From assembly GCA_963377175.1 (NCBI GenBank), contig CAUJNA010003001.1, positions 1,765,924 to 1,829,923 on the forward strand: 64,000 nucleotides of DNA. The letters are read 5' to 3'. The first letter of the stretch is position 1. Every line of letters begins with the position of its first letter. The position numbers and the translations under genes were made by a program. Under the pieces are notes generated by a model. The model was not told the DNA's origin and searched no databases. It saw nothing but the letters and a program-made list of their open reading frames with translations. This document shows, one piece after another, positions 46,918 to 59,040 of the stretch. The stretch comes from Effrenium voratum (Eukaryota; Sar; Dinophyceae; Suessiales; Symbiodiniaceae).

Positions 46918-48249
46918 GCAGAAAGGAAAGCGGGGTTGGATCTTCAACGCCTTGAACCTTTTGGAAAATTTGCTGATGTTCAAACCAACCTGCGATAAGT
47001 GGGCAGGGGGTAGTAGCCATCAAGTTGAGTGACTTAATTTTTGAGCCAGGATCAAGGAAGCCCTTCCTACCAGCCCCTTGTCCTTGTCATTTGTGTAGTT
47101 AAAACTTCCTTAACTGGGGGCAGGAATTGTCCTGCAGAACCTGCAATCCCTTTCCGAGTTTCTGGACATACTTGTTTGATCTTTTTTGGGTTTGGACCAG
47201 TTGAGTGGCAAACGCGTTTGAGTTTGCACTCTGGGCAATCTCATCGGAATACAAGTCTGGGGGTCTCCAAAAAATATTTTACGTTTGGGGTCAGCAGGGT
47301 TAGTGCCCTTTTCCGTGGGCCAAGTGAGATGAAGTGACCCAAAAGTGATGCCAAAGGCGTGCGGTTTGCAGACGTCTCCTAAGTCGACCGGCTCGAGCCG
47401 ATCTCAGGAGGTTTGCTTCAAAGCGCGGGGGGCCGAGCACGCGAGCACGCGGGGCCACCGTTGAGCTCGTGGGGTATACGTTGACGTCGATGTCGGGGGC
47501 CCAAAGTATGCAAAACCCAAGAACGAGCAACCATGCTGAATGAAACTTGAATGTTTGGCAACCGACCCTGGTAGAAAAGAAGAAGCTGACCATTCTCGGT
47601 GGCAACCCCACCAAAGAAATCGGACATGGGTACTGAATTGGGAAGGTCTGAAGCCCTGAACTGTGTGCAGCCGAAGGTGGAAACCCACAGCAGGCAGGCA
47701 CAAAGGAGTCAGGCAGTACGTCACTTGCCCCCACCCGCAAACCCCCGACCCCACCCACCCCGCCACCACCCAAAGCACCTGCAAAAGGGCGGGTGAAGAG
47801 GTCGACTCGCTTCTGGAACTCGCGATCCATCCCGCAGAGCCAGATACCAATAGATGGCATGGGAAGGACGCCCAGCAATCTTAGGGAAGATATGACAAAG
47901 GCTCAACAGGTTTTTTCCAACGTACGCCAGATCCACAGTTGGCTGCGCAGGGAGTGGCCCAAACAAGTCGAACAGAGATGTGTTTTCCATTGAACCGATC
48001 TGAAGCTTTTACAGATCACAAACTCGGGAATTTAAACCTATGTTTAATGAAGAAAAGTATACCAAAGCGAGTTGATTCTTGATACCCAGCGGGTATATTC
48101 CCCAAATTGACAGACCCATCCGGGAATCCGAAAAACTCTTGGCTTCTCTTTAATACCACCAGCAAAGCGTGTGCCACCACCACCCATTTTTTAGGGCTTT
48201 GTGGTTTTCTGTCTTGGCTTCTCCAACAAAACACCCAAAAAGGGTCCCA

Positions 48250-48410
48250 CCAATTAACATGGAGCCTGACAAAGGGTCCCTTTAACAGGAAAATGGTCCA
48301 AACCTGACCGAACCCGAAGATGGAACCTGACAGAACCTTTGAAGCATGGAACCTGACAGAACCTGACAGAAAATGGTCCCTTTAAACATGGAACCTGACA
48401 GAACCCCCGG
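48250..48410. repeat. atggaacctgacaga repeats
   Basis: At least five copies of ggaacctgacaga. The same motif sits in inverted pairs at 9826-9905 and 13325-13365, suggesting element ends. Confidence 0.7.
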
Positions 48411-49570
48411 AACGTCGAACGTCCTCCAATTCCGTGAATTGGGAGGGCAAAGAGAAGCCAAGAATAAAAACCACAAAGCCCTCAAGCCCATGGTGGTGGT
48501 ACACATGTTAATTGGTGGGAAAATTGGGTGTTTTGGAAAAGCCGCGCCGCTTCGAGGTTCTTCTCGGTGCCGCGGCCGGGCGCCTTGGGCCCGGCGCGGG
48601 GCCCAGTGGCTTTTTTTTCGGGCGACTCGCCGGAGCCGAAGCGAGTCGCACCCGGGTGGCGCGGGCTTTTTTGGAGTTGGTGGCCGGTTGGTGTTAAACA
48701 AGAAACAAGAGGAAAGCCACATGTTGTGTGTTTTGTTTAATGTTTTTGGGTCCCCTAAAGCAAAATTGACAGGGTTAATCAGGTCATCTGCCCAAAAGGC
48801 GTCATGACGCGACCGAAGGGAGAGAATTGAGGTATCTGGGTCTGAATGTTGAGTGGTTGGACCCTCTGGTGGACAGGGATTCACATGCACCAATTGCTTT
48901 TGAGGGCGGTTCCCTATTTCAATCACAGCCATACCATGGGCCAATGGTCAAAGGACCTTGGGGCTAGGGATGGCCATGAGCTCAGTTCGGAGATTGGACG
49001 GCCATTTGGATTTCAATGTAGGGACCTGCCCGCTCAAATGGGACTGAGTTTGGCAAATACAAAGACGGCCCATTTGAGTAGTTGGTTAGTTTCACCACAG
49101 CCATTGTGACGTGCATTTGATGTTCGTTTCAGATCAAGCCTGAGCTTTCGATGTCTTGCCGATGTTCATCAGATTAGCAGAGGGATCCCAAACATGACCC
49201 CTTTCACAGGAACCCCCAATGCGTTCCATATGACCAGGAGATCAGACACACATGGTCGGAAGAATGTTTTCAACGACCATGGGTGGCAGCAAAAACCGCG
49301 CTCCTCTAAGATGTGCTTCTGAGTTTCCCCCCAATTGGCACTTTTATGCGGGTGTGAGTTGAAAATTGGGGGCCCTTGGCATCATTCAGTTGTGTCGAAC
49401 CGCTTTTGATATATATATATATATAAGAGGGGTTCCCTATTAAAATGTTTTGCCATGTGAGCGCCCCGTGTCTTGGGGTCCAACGGACCTGCCAATGAGC
49501 CCATAGAGACGAGCGATTCCGGGCCTCACGGCTTCTTCTTCCTCGATTCTTGCGTGAGGGGTTCTCGCAG

Positions 49571-49657
49571 GTGGTTCCGAAGCCTAACTTGATCGGATTC
49601 TCCGGACGACACTTTGTGGCAATCGTTTTCTTCAGCATCGACTCGAAGAGTGTTTGG
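49571..49657 (+). CDS. Putative exon, unknown protein (29 codons)
   Basis: Acceptor cgcag|G, GC donor, phase 0 on both sides; includes NLIGFSGRHFVAIVFFSID. The minus strand carries an equally open frame with a CAG|gt donor, so strand is not settled. Confidence 0.35.
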
Positions 49658-50788
49658 GCCATTCAGATGGTGCCAAACCATGGACAGCCCCTTTGGATGG
49701 TTCGATAAGGACGACTAAAAGGATGAAGCTCGACTTCCAAGTTCTGTGCTTGCCTCTGCAACTGGTTTCATGTTGTTTTTTTTCAGGTGCTAGACTAGAT
49801 TCCCTGCATGTTCCCTTGAGCCATCATCCCCCAAACAACATTCACCCGCGGCAGCAGGGCGATGTTGCCATCCAAACCAGGAATGGGTATGCCCCAAGTT
49901 GAACGCCCGTCTTGGATGAATTGGCAAGCCCAAAATGTGCCCCCAAACTGCTCCTAGGACTACCACACCCCCCGACCAAAAAATCGGCATCTCCACGCCT
50001 GGCCGAGTCGGTTTTTCCACCCCGAAACCGGGGCCGCGTGGATCGGCGGCGGTTTCAGTCGCCCAGGCGCCTGGGGCTCTGACGGACAGCACCGGCCAGC
50101 ATTCCGGCAGCTGCAACACCACCTGCGCCCCTGCCGTGGTTTCCGGGCCGTCAACCGACAGAACCCTTGGCTTCCGTGGGCCATCAAAACCTGGCAGGGT
50201 GTGGGTTAAGGATCCTTCCTGGGGGAGACGCCCGTTGGTTTCCTTACACGCTTTTTGGAGTGGCTCTTTTAGTGCCAATGCCAACTTTGATTTGTGACTG
50301 TCCCGTTTTGTCCTTGTCCTCTTTCCAGGAGAGCCCAGCACCCACCTTCGACAGGTCTACACAAAACGCATGCCTCCAAAACGAGCTTTGTGTGTCCCCA
50401 CGGAGTCACCAACTTTGCCTTAGCTTTGGGGCCATTAACAATTACAGTTGACGCGTGGTTTGAAGGGACACTCCGCCCTCCACCAAGAGCAGGTTTGAGA
50501 ACCCTGAAGAATGCCCGCCCGCTTTAGTCCGCCCAATTCCACGTTCCTCGGAATGGATGTTCCTTCGGGCCAGGCGGCATGCCATCCTCGCATTCCACTA
50601 TGGCGATAGGCCGAGCGACGGGACGTAGGGGAAGCGTCAAACAGTTTCGCTGATGTCCTCTTGGCTTCTTTGAAACAACCCCAAAATCCTCGAAAAGGCT
50701 TACCCATGGTCCCATGCCTCTGGGCCGAATCCACATGAGGGCTTCCGGGGGGTGGATCTTATGTTCTTCCAACGGAACACCTCACAAG

Positions 50789-50965
50789 GAGGAAAGCATG
50801 AATTTCTCGCCCGTTTACACCACTTGCCTCCCCGAAGACCATGACTGGGACGATGGGCGCTACTCAACTGGCTTTGTTTGGAAGAAAGCTGCCAAAGGTT
50901 TCCTCCTGCTCACCATGTTCGACGGCATCATGCGGGTGGTGCCGGACGTTTACACACTCTCGCAG
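50789..50965 (+). CDS. Putative 177-nt exon, unknown protein
   Basis: Acceptor cacaag|G and CAG|ga donor, phase 0 both ways. It encodes a mixed, globular-looking segment with PEDHDWDDGRYSTGFVWKK then GFLLLTMFDGIMRVVPDVY. This is the longest convincing exon right of the kinase. No family recognised. Confidence 0.5.
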
Positions 50966-51746
50966 GACTGCGATGAGAGACATTTGTGCAGCTCCTGCAG
51001 TAAAGTCAATCCACATTTATAATGTAGAGGGAGTCAGATCCACGTTCATTCATGTTCCATTGTTTCCCATTGTTGGTAGATCATGGGGTCTGTGGATGAT
51101 CAATATCATGCACAAGCTGGAATGAATGAATCTGTATGAAGACTACGAAGTGAGCTATTCAGGAATCTGAATAAGGGTATGAATTGTAATTCAGGGGCCC
51201 TTTAGTGGACGTCAGTTGGTTAGACTTATCCCCACCAACCATTCTTGGGTGTTTAGGGTGCTTGAGATCATGTCTTTTAAGCAAGTTGATCGAATCCAGG
51301 AGTGCCACTAGCAGCTTGACTTGGGCTGATAGGCAGTTGATGGACCGGGGATTTATCATTCTAGGGATTGATTCCCCATTCTTTTTCAAGCCTCGTTCTT
51401 TGCAAAACCGATCGCCGTTTCCCCAGGGTTTTGGGTGGTCTTTTTAGAAAGACTCGGATGCCTGGGTTCAGAATGGAAATGGAAGGTACCCCTCGAATCA
51501 TGGCTTCGGCTTGGCTTGCCTTCATAAAGGGGACCGCCTCGGTGTACTGTACCGTGTGCAGAAGACGAATTCCCTAGCCATTGACAGACTTAGCCTAATG
51601 CTACCATCAGATTAATAGCCCGTCCAGAAGGTTTCTTCCAAAAACCAGATTCTGGAACTATGATTTTAGGTTGACATTTGCTGTGATTCCTCTTTGCCTT
51701 TTTGTGCCTCCTTTTCTTCCTTCCATGCCCCCTTTCAAACATCAAG

Positions 51747-51826
51747 CACGCTCGAAGTCTTTGTTAGCGGCGCAAAAACCATCGACTCCTGGCTCAAGAG
51801 TTCGATTCGCCCGGAGCTGGGCTGAG
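51747..51826 (+). CDS. Putative terminal exon, unknown protein
   Basis: Frame TLEVFVSGAKTIDSWLKSSI continuing RPELG and TGA, good codon bias. The acceptor is AG|C, which breaks the local AG|G rule and lowers confidence. It could close the gene containing 50789-50965. Confidence 0.35.
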
Positions 51827-52380
51827 TTTTGACAGGAGATGCAATGTGTGAGGTCACTTGGCTTCTCGCTCAGATCAAGCCTGTTGACGCAGTCAAGATC
51901 ATGGATGCTGCATGGGGCTACTGTTGTCTTCTTGAGCTTGCCTGAGAGGTGAGCACCTTGGTGCTCAAATAGTCAATATACTTGTTAATTTACCCGAAGC
52001 GAAGCCAAAAGGGGCTGGGCAGCCCATGATCAGTGCAGAGCATGTGGGTTTTCCGCAAGTTTTGCCCCGAGGTTTGCGGATCGGGCGTGCCGGAAACTCT
52101 CGTTTCCAAAAACCAGCGATGGGAAGTCAATGGGAGGTCACTTGTTTTTGCCACGGTCAGAAGCTGGATGCAAAGAAACATGTTCAATTGTTTATATCTC
52201 CCAAAGGAGGCCAAAAAGGGGATGGACAATTAGTACTAGTACTGTTTTTCCAGACAACCTGTTTAAGCCTTGGGAAAGCACGGCCTTGTTCAATAGAACT
52301 TAGCTTTGCGACTCAAGTCGCAGCTTCCAAGTCCGCGCTCTCCCAGGGTCCAATGGAAAACGTCTGAGGGTTTTTGGCAT

Positions 52381-52493
52381 GGCTGTGGGTCAAAAAAAAA
52401 TGGGTAACCCCAAAATGGCTTGCCCTGATAGTGGCCACATGGACCAACACCTGTGGTCCAATTCCTGGTGGTTTAATTTTCGCCCACACCCAT
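52381..52493 (-). mobile_element. Family E element
   Basis: ggctgtgggtcaaaaaaaaa to ttttcgcccacacccat. The interior is the reverse of the other copies. Confidence 0.7.
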
Positions 52494-52644
52494 ATGGCGA
52501 CCTCACAAATGTGGCTACGTGACGTTGTTTCGTTTCATGCAGGTCTCCCCGATCGTGGGATTCACTTGGAATAAGCCGGATGACCAGAATCAGAGGACTC
52601 CCCCATGAAATCCTTTTCGCCGCCCAATGTATTCTCATTTGCAG

Positions 52645-52710
52645 GACCACGAGCAAGTGACCATGCGGCAGTCCTTGGCAAAGATGATCACCGCTTGGAT
52701 CCCAAAGGGG
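52645..52710 (+). CDS. Putative exon, unknown protein (22 codons)
   Basis: Acceptor tttgcag|G, GA donor, phase 0/0; reads DHEQVTMRQSLAKMITAWIP. Codon bias is good and no other frame is as convincing. Confidence 0.45.
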
Positions 52711-53234
52711 GAAGTTGTTTTTAGGTGCCCTTTAGGTGAATTTGGTGAAGAATCTGGGTGCTAAACAGCTCAAATTGTGCAATTGTCTCGAACGAACCCC
52801 AAGGAAGCATGGCAATTTCTTAATTGTCCAGACCCATCTATTTGACACCTAGAAAAAGGAGTCCACTGGTGTCTGTTGGATTTTATTCATTTATCTGAGC
52901 CATATATTCTTTCCAAAAGCGCTGCTATGTTCTTTGCCCTCAACGGGACCCAATTGATTCACAAGTGCCAGTTGCTCAGTGCCACCCTCTCAATCCCTCT
53001 TCGTTTAGTGGGCTCGGAAGTCATTGCCAAGGTGTGTTCTACCTGTTTGTGACTGGGTTGTAGTTCCAACCCGCAAGCATCATCCCAGTCGGAAGGTGTT
53101 CTCTTGAGCACTTTAGATGTAGAGAGCCAGCCAGATTGATGGCAATTGGACGTCCCCGGTTTGCAGGGGCTTGCTATCCCGACAACCTAACAGCCCAACA
53201 ACCCAACAGCCTATACAAAACCAACAGGCCAAGC

Positions 53235-53255
53235 AAACCCTAAACCCTAAACCCC
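53235..53255. repeat. Interstitial telomere-like AAACCCT repeats
   Basis: Three consecutive units of aaaccct, the reverse complement of TTTAGGG, the telomere repeat of plants and reported for dinoflagellates. Confidence 0.7.
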
Positions 53256-53289
53256 TTCCCTTGGTCACCAAAGGTGAAGGCCCTTCCGT

Positions 53290-53367
53290 GGTTGTTGTTG
53301 GGAAACATTTAGTGGGAAGCCCCCACTGAACTGCTAAGAACAAAATGCTCCCCTTCCAACGTCAACC
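53290..53367 (+). mobile_element. Family B element, internal deletion
   Basis: Both ends are present; the tacatgtttgcttattgtgg block is missing. Confidence 0.85.
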
Positions 53368-54097
53368 GAACTTCGGGCAAAGGTTTTCAGTCGGATACAT
53401 CTGATAGCTCCAAGTCCTTCGGGGAATCCGGTGTGCAAAGGACCGCCCTGGATCGTTGAAGAAACAAGGGACACACCACTCCCATTCCTGTTAAAGGCCC
53501 GGAAGGGGCCCTTTTTCCTGCAAACCTAGAAACCTGCCCTCCCACCCAAGAGTCTTTGCAGGTTTCAGCTTTCCCTGCATGCCACTTGACATCCCAGTTG
53601 TCCGGGTTGCAGCGAGCGTTTGAGTTTGAGCGTTCGATTTGGGTCTGGATCATGTCTTTTGCGAGACACGCAACATTTGGCCTTTGTCCCTTCAGTGAGA
53701 TGAGCTGCCTCCCTGACAATCGTTTCTGCAAACCCGGGGTCTTGCTGCGGCCCACGTCCTGTAGTTAGGGAGTGAACGGGAGCCGGAGGGTGTCAAACTT
53801 GTCGAAGTTCCGCCCTTGCGACTGTTCTGTCCCATGAGCAACCAGAGGTTTGACAACCCATAAGCTTCCCCCGTGGCTTAGGTCACACCGCTTGCTCCCA
53901 AGCAGGCGTGGGGGGATTTGGATCAACTTGTCGTAGGCTCTGCTGCTGTTCTCTCTTTGTCTCTTTCTCTCTTCATGGATAAACACGTTAATGCGCTCGT
54001 GGCATTCGTTACATCCCCATGAAGGACACCAGAACTCGCCTTAGCAGTGTGTTGGGTTTCACGTCAGTTTCAGCAGGGTGGGGAGAGCCGGTTATCC

Positions 54098-54176
54098 TCC
54101 AGTGAACATCCCAATCCCCACTAAAATAGGTTCTAAAATGGGTGGTGAATTCACCTACCAACCAAAATGGGATCCC
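54098..54176 (-). mobile_element. Family C element, partial
   Basis: ccagtgaacatcccaatccc to caaaatgggatccca; the outer TIRs are missing. Confidence 0.75.
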
Positions 54177-54179
54177 AAG

Positions 54180-54307
54180 ACGGTGTTGACAACCACCGCC
54201 ATATAGCTGTAGAGTCCACCCCGCTCCAAGCAAAGGCTGCCCAGAAGCCCGAAACCGTCCGCAAGCTCGTTGTGAGAGCCGCCGAGCCAGCAACACGAGT
54301 CAAGTAA
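54180..54307 (+). CDS. Putative terminal exon, unknown protein
   Basis: Frame from an AG just after a family C remnant to TAA, including PLQAKAAQKPETVRKLVVRA. The minus strand is open too, with a different plausible peptide. Confidence 0.3.
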
Positions 54308-54326
54308 TTAGGCACGCAACCTACAT

Positions 54327-54436
54327 GGTTGTTGTTGGAAAACATGTTTCCCATTTTCGCTTATGGTGGCTTAGTGGTTGAAACCCCTCACTGAACTGCT
54401 AAAGTATCGATTTTCGCTCCCCTTCCAACGTCAACC
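54327..54436 (+). mobile_element. Family B element
   Basis: Complete copy just downstream of the putative terminal exon ending at 54307. Confidence 0.85.
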
Positions 54437-55572
54437 AAGTCTACGCTCCAAAAGTCCACTAACATGGCACCTTGAAAGGGGGGGTCCCTCCAAGAGGACA
54501 GCGATTTTGCAGGTACACTCCCACAGTTGGGAGGGAGGGCAGTTGGCATGATGCCATCAATTGCCATGTGCTGCGACGGCCATTGCCGAAAGATGGTTTG
54601 CAACACGAGGCATACTTGGAAAAGCTGGCATGAGCCACTGTCAGGTAGTGACTCGCCTCTTCCAAGACATGCCAAGGGATCTCGTTGAACCTGCACTAGC
54701 AAAACCAATACGTGTAATTGGAGGTTTGTAGGAGACCATAAATGCAAGAAGTATCCTTACACTTTGCTTTGGGTAGACCCTTCGATACTTTTGGTCTTGT
54801 TCGTGACCAACGGGGAAGGCGAGTAGCGAAAAACAAGTCAACCGATCGACCATTTCTTCCTGCCTTCAGCTTCAGCGCGGTGTTTGTTCATTTATCATTC
54901 ACCCTACCTTGGAAGATGCAAACAAGCCTAAGAACCCAGCAGAAAATTATACGGGAATTCGTTTGGCCAAATTCCTTTGGAAGTTCCTGTAAATCCGTGA
55001 GAGGTTAGGGTATTTAAGGACTCTAATTAGGTCATTAGACAATCATACATTAGCTGGACTTATGAAGTTTCGACTAGTTGAGGGTCAATCGAGCTTGTCA
55101 AAAGCACCCGTTTGTCGAAAGCTTCCGTTCACGAGACCGGGTTTATTCCATGGACATGATCAACACACGTCAAAATTCGACTCTCCGGGTCGAAGTTCTC
55201 AGGATGTCTCATTTTATGTCTTCATCTAAGGATGGATATTTGATGGAGCCAGACACCACTTTTGATAGAGCCGGTTGCCCCATCCGGAGGCCTCGGTTGG
55301 TTCCGACCGTGTTTTTGTTGGTGGACATCATGTGGGGATTGATTGGATTGACGTCCACCACCCACTGATTGAGGCTCATAGCCAACTATCGCCAAGTATT
55401 GAATAAGGCAAGCCTTGGGAACTGCCAAGGTTTTGGTTGTTTCTGCTTTTCGGACAATCCGCTTGTTTAACGAAGAAAAAGATTCTTATGAAACAAACAA
55501 GCAAATAAACTGTTAACACATCAATCATTTAATGTTCAAAGGGCGATTTCCCATCCCACTTCACCATCCCAG

Positions 55573-55644
55573 CTTTGTGACCAGTTGATGGGCTCCGGCG
55601 AGTTCATGGCATTCTTCTTCACCTGGATGGTGCTCTTATGCCCA
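55573..55644 (+). CDS. Putative exon with a hydrophobic segment
   Basis: AG acceptor (AG|C), GC donor, 24 codons with FMAFFFTWMVLLCP, possibly a membrane helix. The minus strand is also open. Confidence 0.3.
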
Positions 55645-56506
55645 GCGCGGGCCCCACCGAAGCTCAGACACGACTCCGGACCAAGTTTCCTTTGGCGGGA
55701 AAAGGGAGGAATCATGTCCTTTGCTTGCTTTTCGGAAGACCCGACTCGTCACGGGCAACCCGGAAGGGATGAATTCCTAGTGTTTGCTTTTGCGCGACAT
55801 CCGATTTCCTCTTGTCCCGCAAAGTTCTGTGGCGCCTGGAGCCATGTTACCTATCGGCTGTCCAATGGCACCCATGTTTGGTCCTCTTCATCTCCCAGGT
55901 TCGGAGGCGTGATCAAGCCAGACGCTCCATGGCATTAACAAGTGGAAAGATTGTAACAAGCTTGCTTGGGAGACATGAGATCACCCATAATGAAGGTTTC
56001 ATTTTGAGGATTCCTCTTGTCCAGTTATAAGCTATGGATCTTTGTACTACTCCCTTGGTTGTTCTTGAGTGGATGAGACCTCGGACCACTTGCACTGGGC
56101 GTTGTAGAAGATGGGGGCTAACTTCTTTGGGAGGCTGCCTGAGTCCGTGATGTTTGACAGCCACACATGCTGTGCTTTCGAAAAGGGTCAATCACTGGGA
56201 GCAGTCTCTCCGAATAGGGGAACCTCCAAAATGAGTGGCTTCACTTTGGTTTCCCTGTGAAAGCAGCCCCAAACAAGTAGCCTCTAAAACAGACATCCAC
56301 ACTGAGCAAAAAAGTAAAGGGACTCATTGGATGCGAAACCTCTTGGTCAAAAAAACAAAACTTGGACTCCAGCAAAAGGAAGACCATGTTGGCTTCCGGC
56401 GTCGCTGCCCTTTGGGCTGGCAAGCTGTTTGTATCTCATCCCGCCCGCAAAGACCACACAGACACCGTGGGACGAAATCGGAAAATGGGAAAACGGCGGG
56501 TGCCAG

Positions 56507-56548
56507 GTGCCACTCATGCGAGTGGTGCTGCGTGACCACACGGCCAGG
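56507..56548 (+). CDS. Putative 42-nt exon, unknown protein
   Basis: gccag|G acceptor, GC donor, phase 0/0, VPLMRVVLRDHTAR. Confidence 0.35.
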
Positions 56549-58990
56549 GCCCCGAAGCGGCCTAGAGTTGTTTGAGTCGGTGCCAAAAAAGCCATGGGAA
56601 TCTGGTTGCCTACCACCTATTGCCAGTGGTGCCTCTGGTGTCCAGTTTGTTTCCTTTTTTTGTGGGGGGATGGTCAATAAAATACGGACCCCTTGCTTGA
56701 CGCCTTAGAACATCGCCGGGCCCCACATAAACCATGGCCCAAGAGGGGTACCCATTCTTGACACCCGTGTCTCGCAGCCAACCAAAAGTGGTGTGTCCTT
56801 TCCGAGCCAATGGAGGGAGCTGGGGTGGGGTGAAGCTCCCCGGATCCAACTCCTTTCGCAGCCCACAGAAACGACCTTCCCCCATGTTTTTTGCGGGTGT
56901 TTTTCTTTGACTCTGGCTCACTTGGTGCTGTGTGTGTGTGTTTAGTGTGTTTTCTTCTAGGATACTCTGTTTTTTTTTTTGTTTTTTTTTTTTTTTCTTT
57001 CGGCTGAAGGGAAGCTAATTCACCCTCCATGGGGAATTGAAGGAGACGAAGTGTCCTTGCACCTCGTCGAATGTTGCCCAAACAAACCTTTGGTCGGTGA
57101 AATCTGGAAATGTGTCAAAATGAGACCCACAATATTGTGGTTTTCACTTTGGTGTCCCTTTAAGCCAAGGTGAAAAGGGTATCCTCTGGAGAAACACACC
57201 CATTCAGTCCCGCCTGAAAAAGGGTGTGCCACCAAAGTTGTCAACATGCTGTCAACGCTCCTTCTGAAGAACCGACGGCGAGGCGGAAATGCCTCCAACC
57301 CTACTTGGCTAGTCTCGGTCATGGAATCATTCTGTGCAGCGGTCAACACTCACGCTCATTTGCAAATGATATGGAACACATGAACACATCCAAAACCCAG
57401 AGTAGTTTCGAGTAGAAAACTCGGCTTGTTACTCAAATGCCCACAACGAAGCTTGACAATCGATCATATCTTTGGAAGCAGACACCCATATCCATCCACA
57501 TAGCACGCAAAGCCTTCGGTTAGCATTCAGAGCCGTTGGCAGATTCATCTGGGGATAGTAAGATGTGTGTGTGTGTGTGCGTGTGTCACTATCGTGGGCG
57601 TGGAGACAAAACTCAATCCCAGAAATTATATTTTGCCACCAAGGGAAGCGCTCTTTGTTGACACCAACTCACCAACAGGAAAGCAGCCTTCAGGGTACTT
57701 ACTACAGCGGCTGACTAGGAATGATGTTGGTTTCTCCCGTCTCGCGAGGCAACCCAGGTCTGCGTGGGCAGTACGTGGCCGCCTCAGGTATTTGGCCATG
57801 GGGGTGCCCCATGTGCGGCCTGCCACCAATGCTTCTAATCCGGCTCCAAACCATCGTACAGGAACTTGATGCCAGCACATGGCATGGCTCGATTTCTCCA
57901 GGCCCCATTGATCTTTTTGCACCCAAATGAAAAAAGGTCACAGGGTCATAGACCCCAGTATGAAATTTAGACACTTGACAAGACAACTTGCCAGGTAGCC
58001 ATGCTCGTGACAGATTCGAAGTTTCGTTTCTCCGGGGCTGGCAAGGGGTCCAATTGTCGCCCATCGGCGACGTTCAGGCTGGGCGCTGTCGCAACCTGAG
58101 AAGGGAATAGCTCAGGGAGTTCGGCTGAGCTGGGTTCGTTGTTGCGAAATCAAGCAAACACCAAGTTCCTTGTTCGTGGCATGTTATTTTTGTGTGTGGA
58201 GGAAGGTAGTCTTTGGTTCTGTCTGCTTGTAGTGGGCGGCTGCAAAAACGAAGTTTGCGTTCACATGCCAAGAGGAATCCAAGCTTTTGAAGTCCACGAC
58301 TGGAGGGCCGGATGTGTGACGGGCGGGGCAAGGTTCCTGGCTTTGCTTTGCAAAAGCTTCACAGAGAACTGGGCAAAATTTATGTGGAATATCGGCCTCC
58401 ATACCTCCAAAGCCCATCCCCTGGCCTCACGGCCCCTATGTTTCGGCGTTGTTTCTGTTGCCCATGTCTTAGTCGGAGACCGGGGTCCAAAAAGATAGAA
58501 TGGAGTATCCAAAAATTGCCAAAAGGAAGCTTTGGGCCCCCACAACCACGGGCTTCTGTTTCTGCTTTGTACAGAAGGACGACTGTTTTGAGGCCGTATA
58601 GCCCACATTAATTACCTGGAACTGGTCCCCTGCTTGAAGCAGCAGGTTCCAGGTTACCCCGCGCATGGCCGCATGGCTTCTGCCAGTGCCCCTGAACGCA
58701 AATCGGAATGGAGATTTCCGCCAAGGATGAAACATGCGATGCTCGTGATGACTTGGAAGTCAAAGCCCGGCATAGAACACTGGCTGCCGGTTCTAGAACA
58801 AGCCCGTTGCAGGTTCGGTCAAGTCCCCTTCTTTCCTTCTTTGCTTGTGGCTCTTGTCAAACAGATGCTGGATTTTGTGTTTGGTTTCAGCTCTTGTCAA
58901 ACAGATGCTGGGTTTTGTGTTTGGTTTCTGGTTAACGCACCATTCACTCGCAGATCCCCGTTTTTACCCAAATCCCCGGACATCGCCCAG

Positions 58991-59040
58991 GTCTACGCAG
59001 TCCTGTGGTTTCGGTTCATGCCCCTCGGCGCTGGATCCTG
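58991..59040 (+). CDS. Putative 50-nt exon, hydrophobic
   Basis: gcccag|G acceptor and GC donor; VYAVLWFRFMPLGAGS. It may precede the exon group at 60647, but the phases do not join directly. Confidence 0.35.

Larger units (their letters stand above)
40883..50788. other. Intergenic/intronic region with satellites and weak exon candidates
   Basis: Apart from the segments listed separately, it contains GC-rich, multi-frame-open patches at 47390-47470, 48540-48690 and 50020-50200. The last is open on both strands with good splice-like ends in each direction. No gene could be assembled. Confidence 0.5.

Noticed and set aside
50020..50200. Coding exon on either strand
   Set aside because: GC-rich and open in at least three frames with plausible splice ends in both directions, so no single call is supportable.
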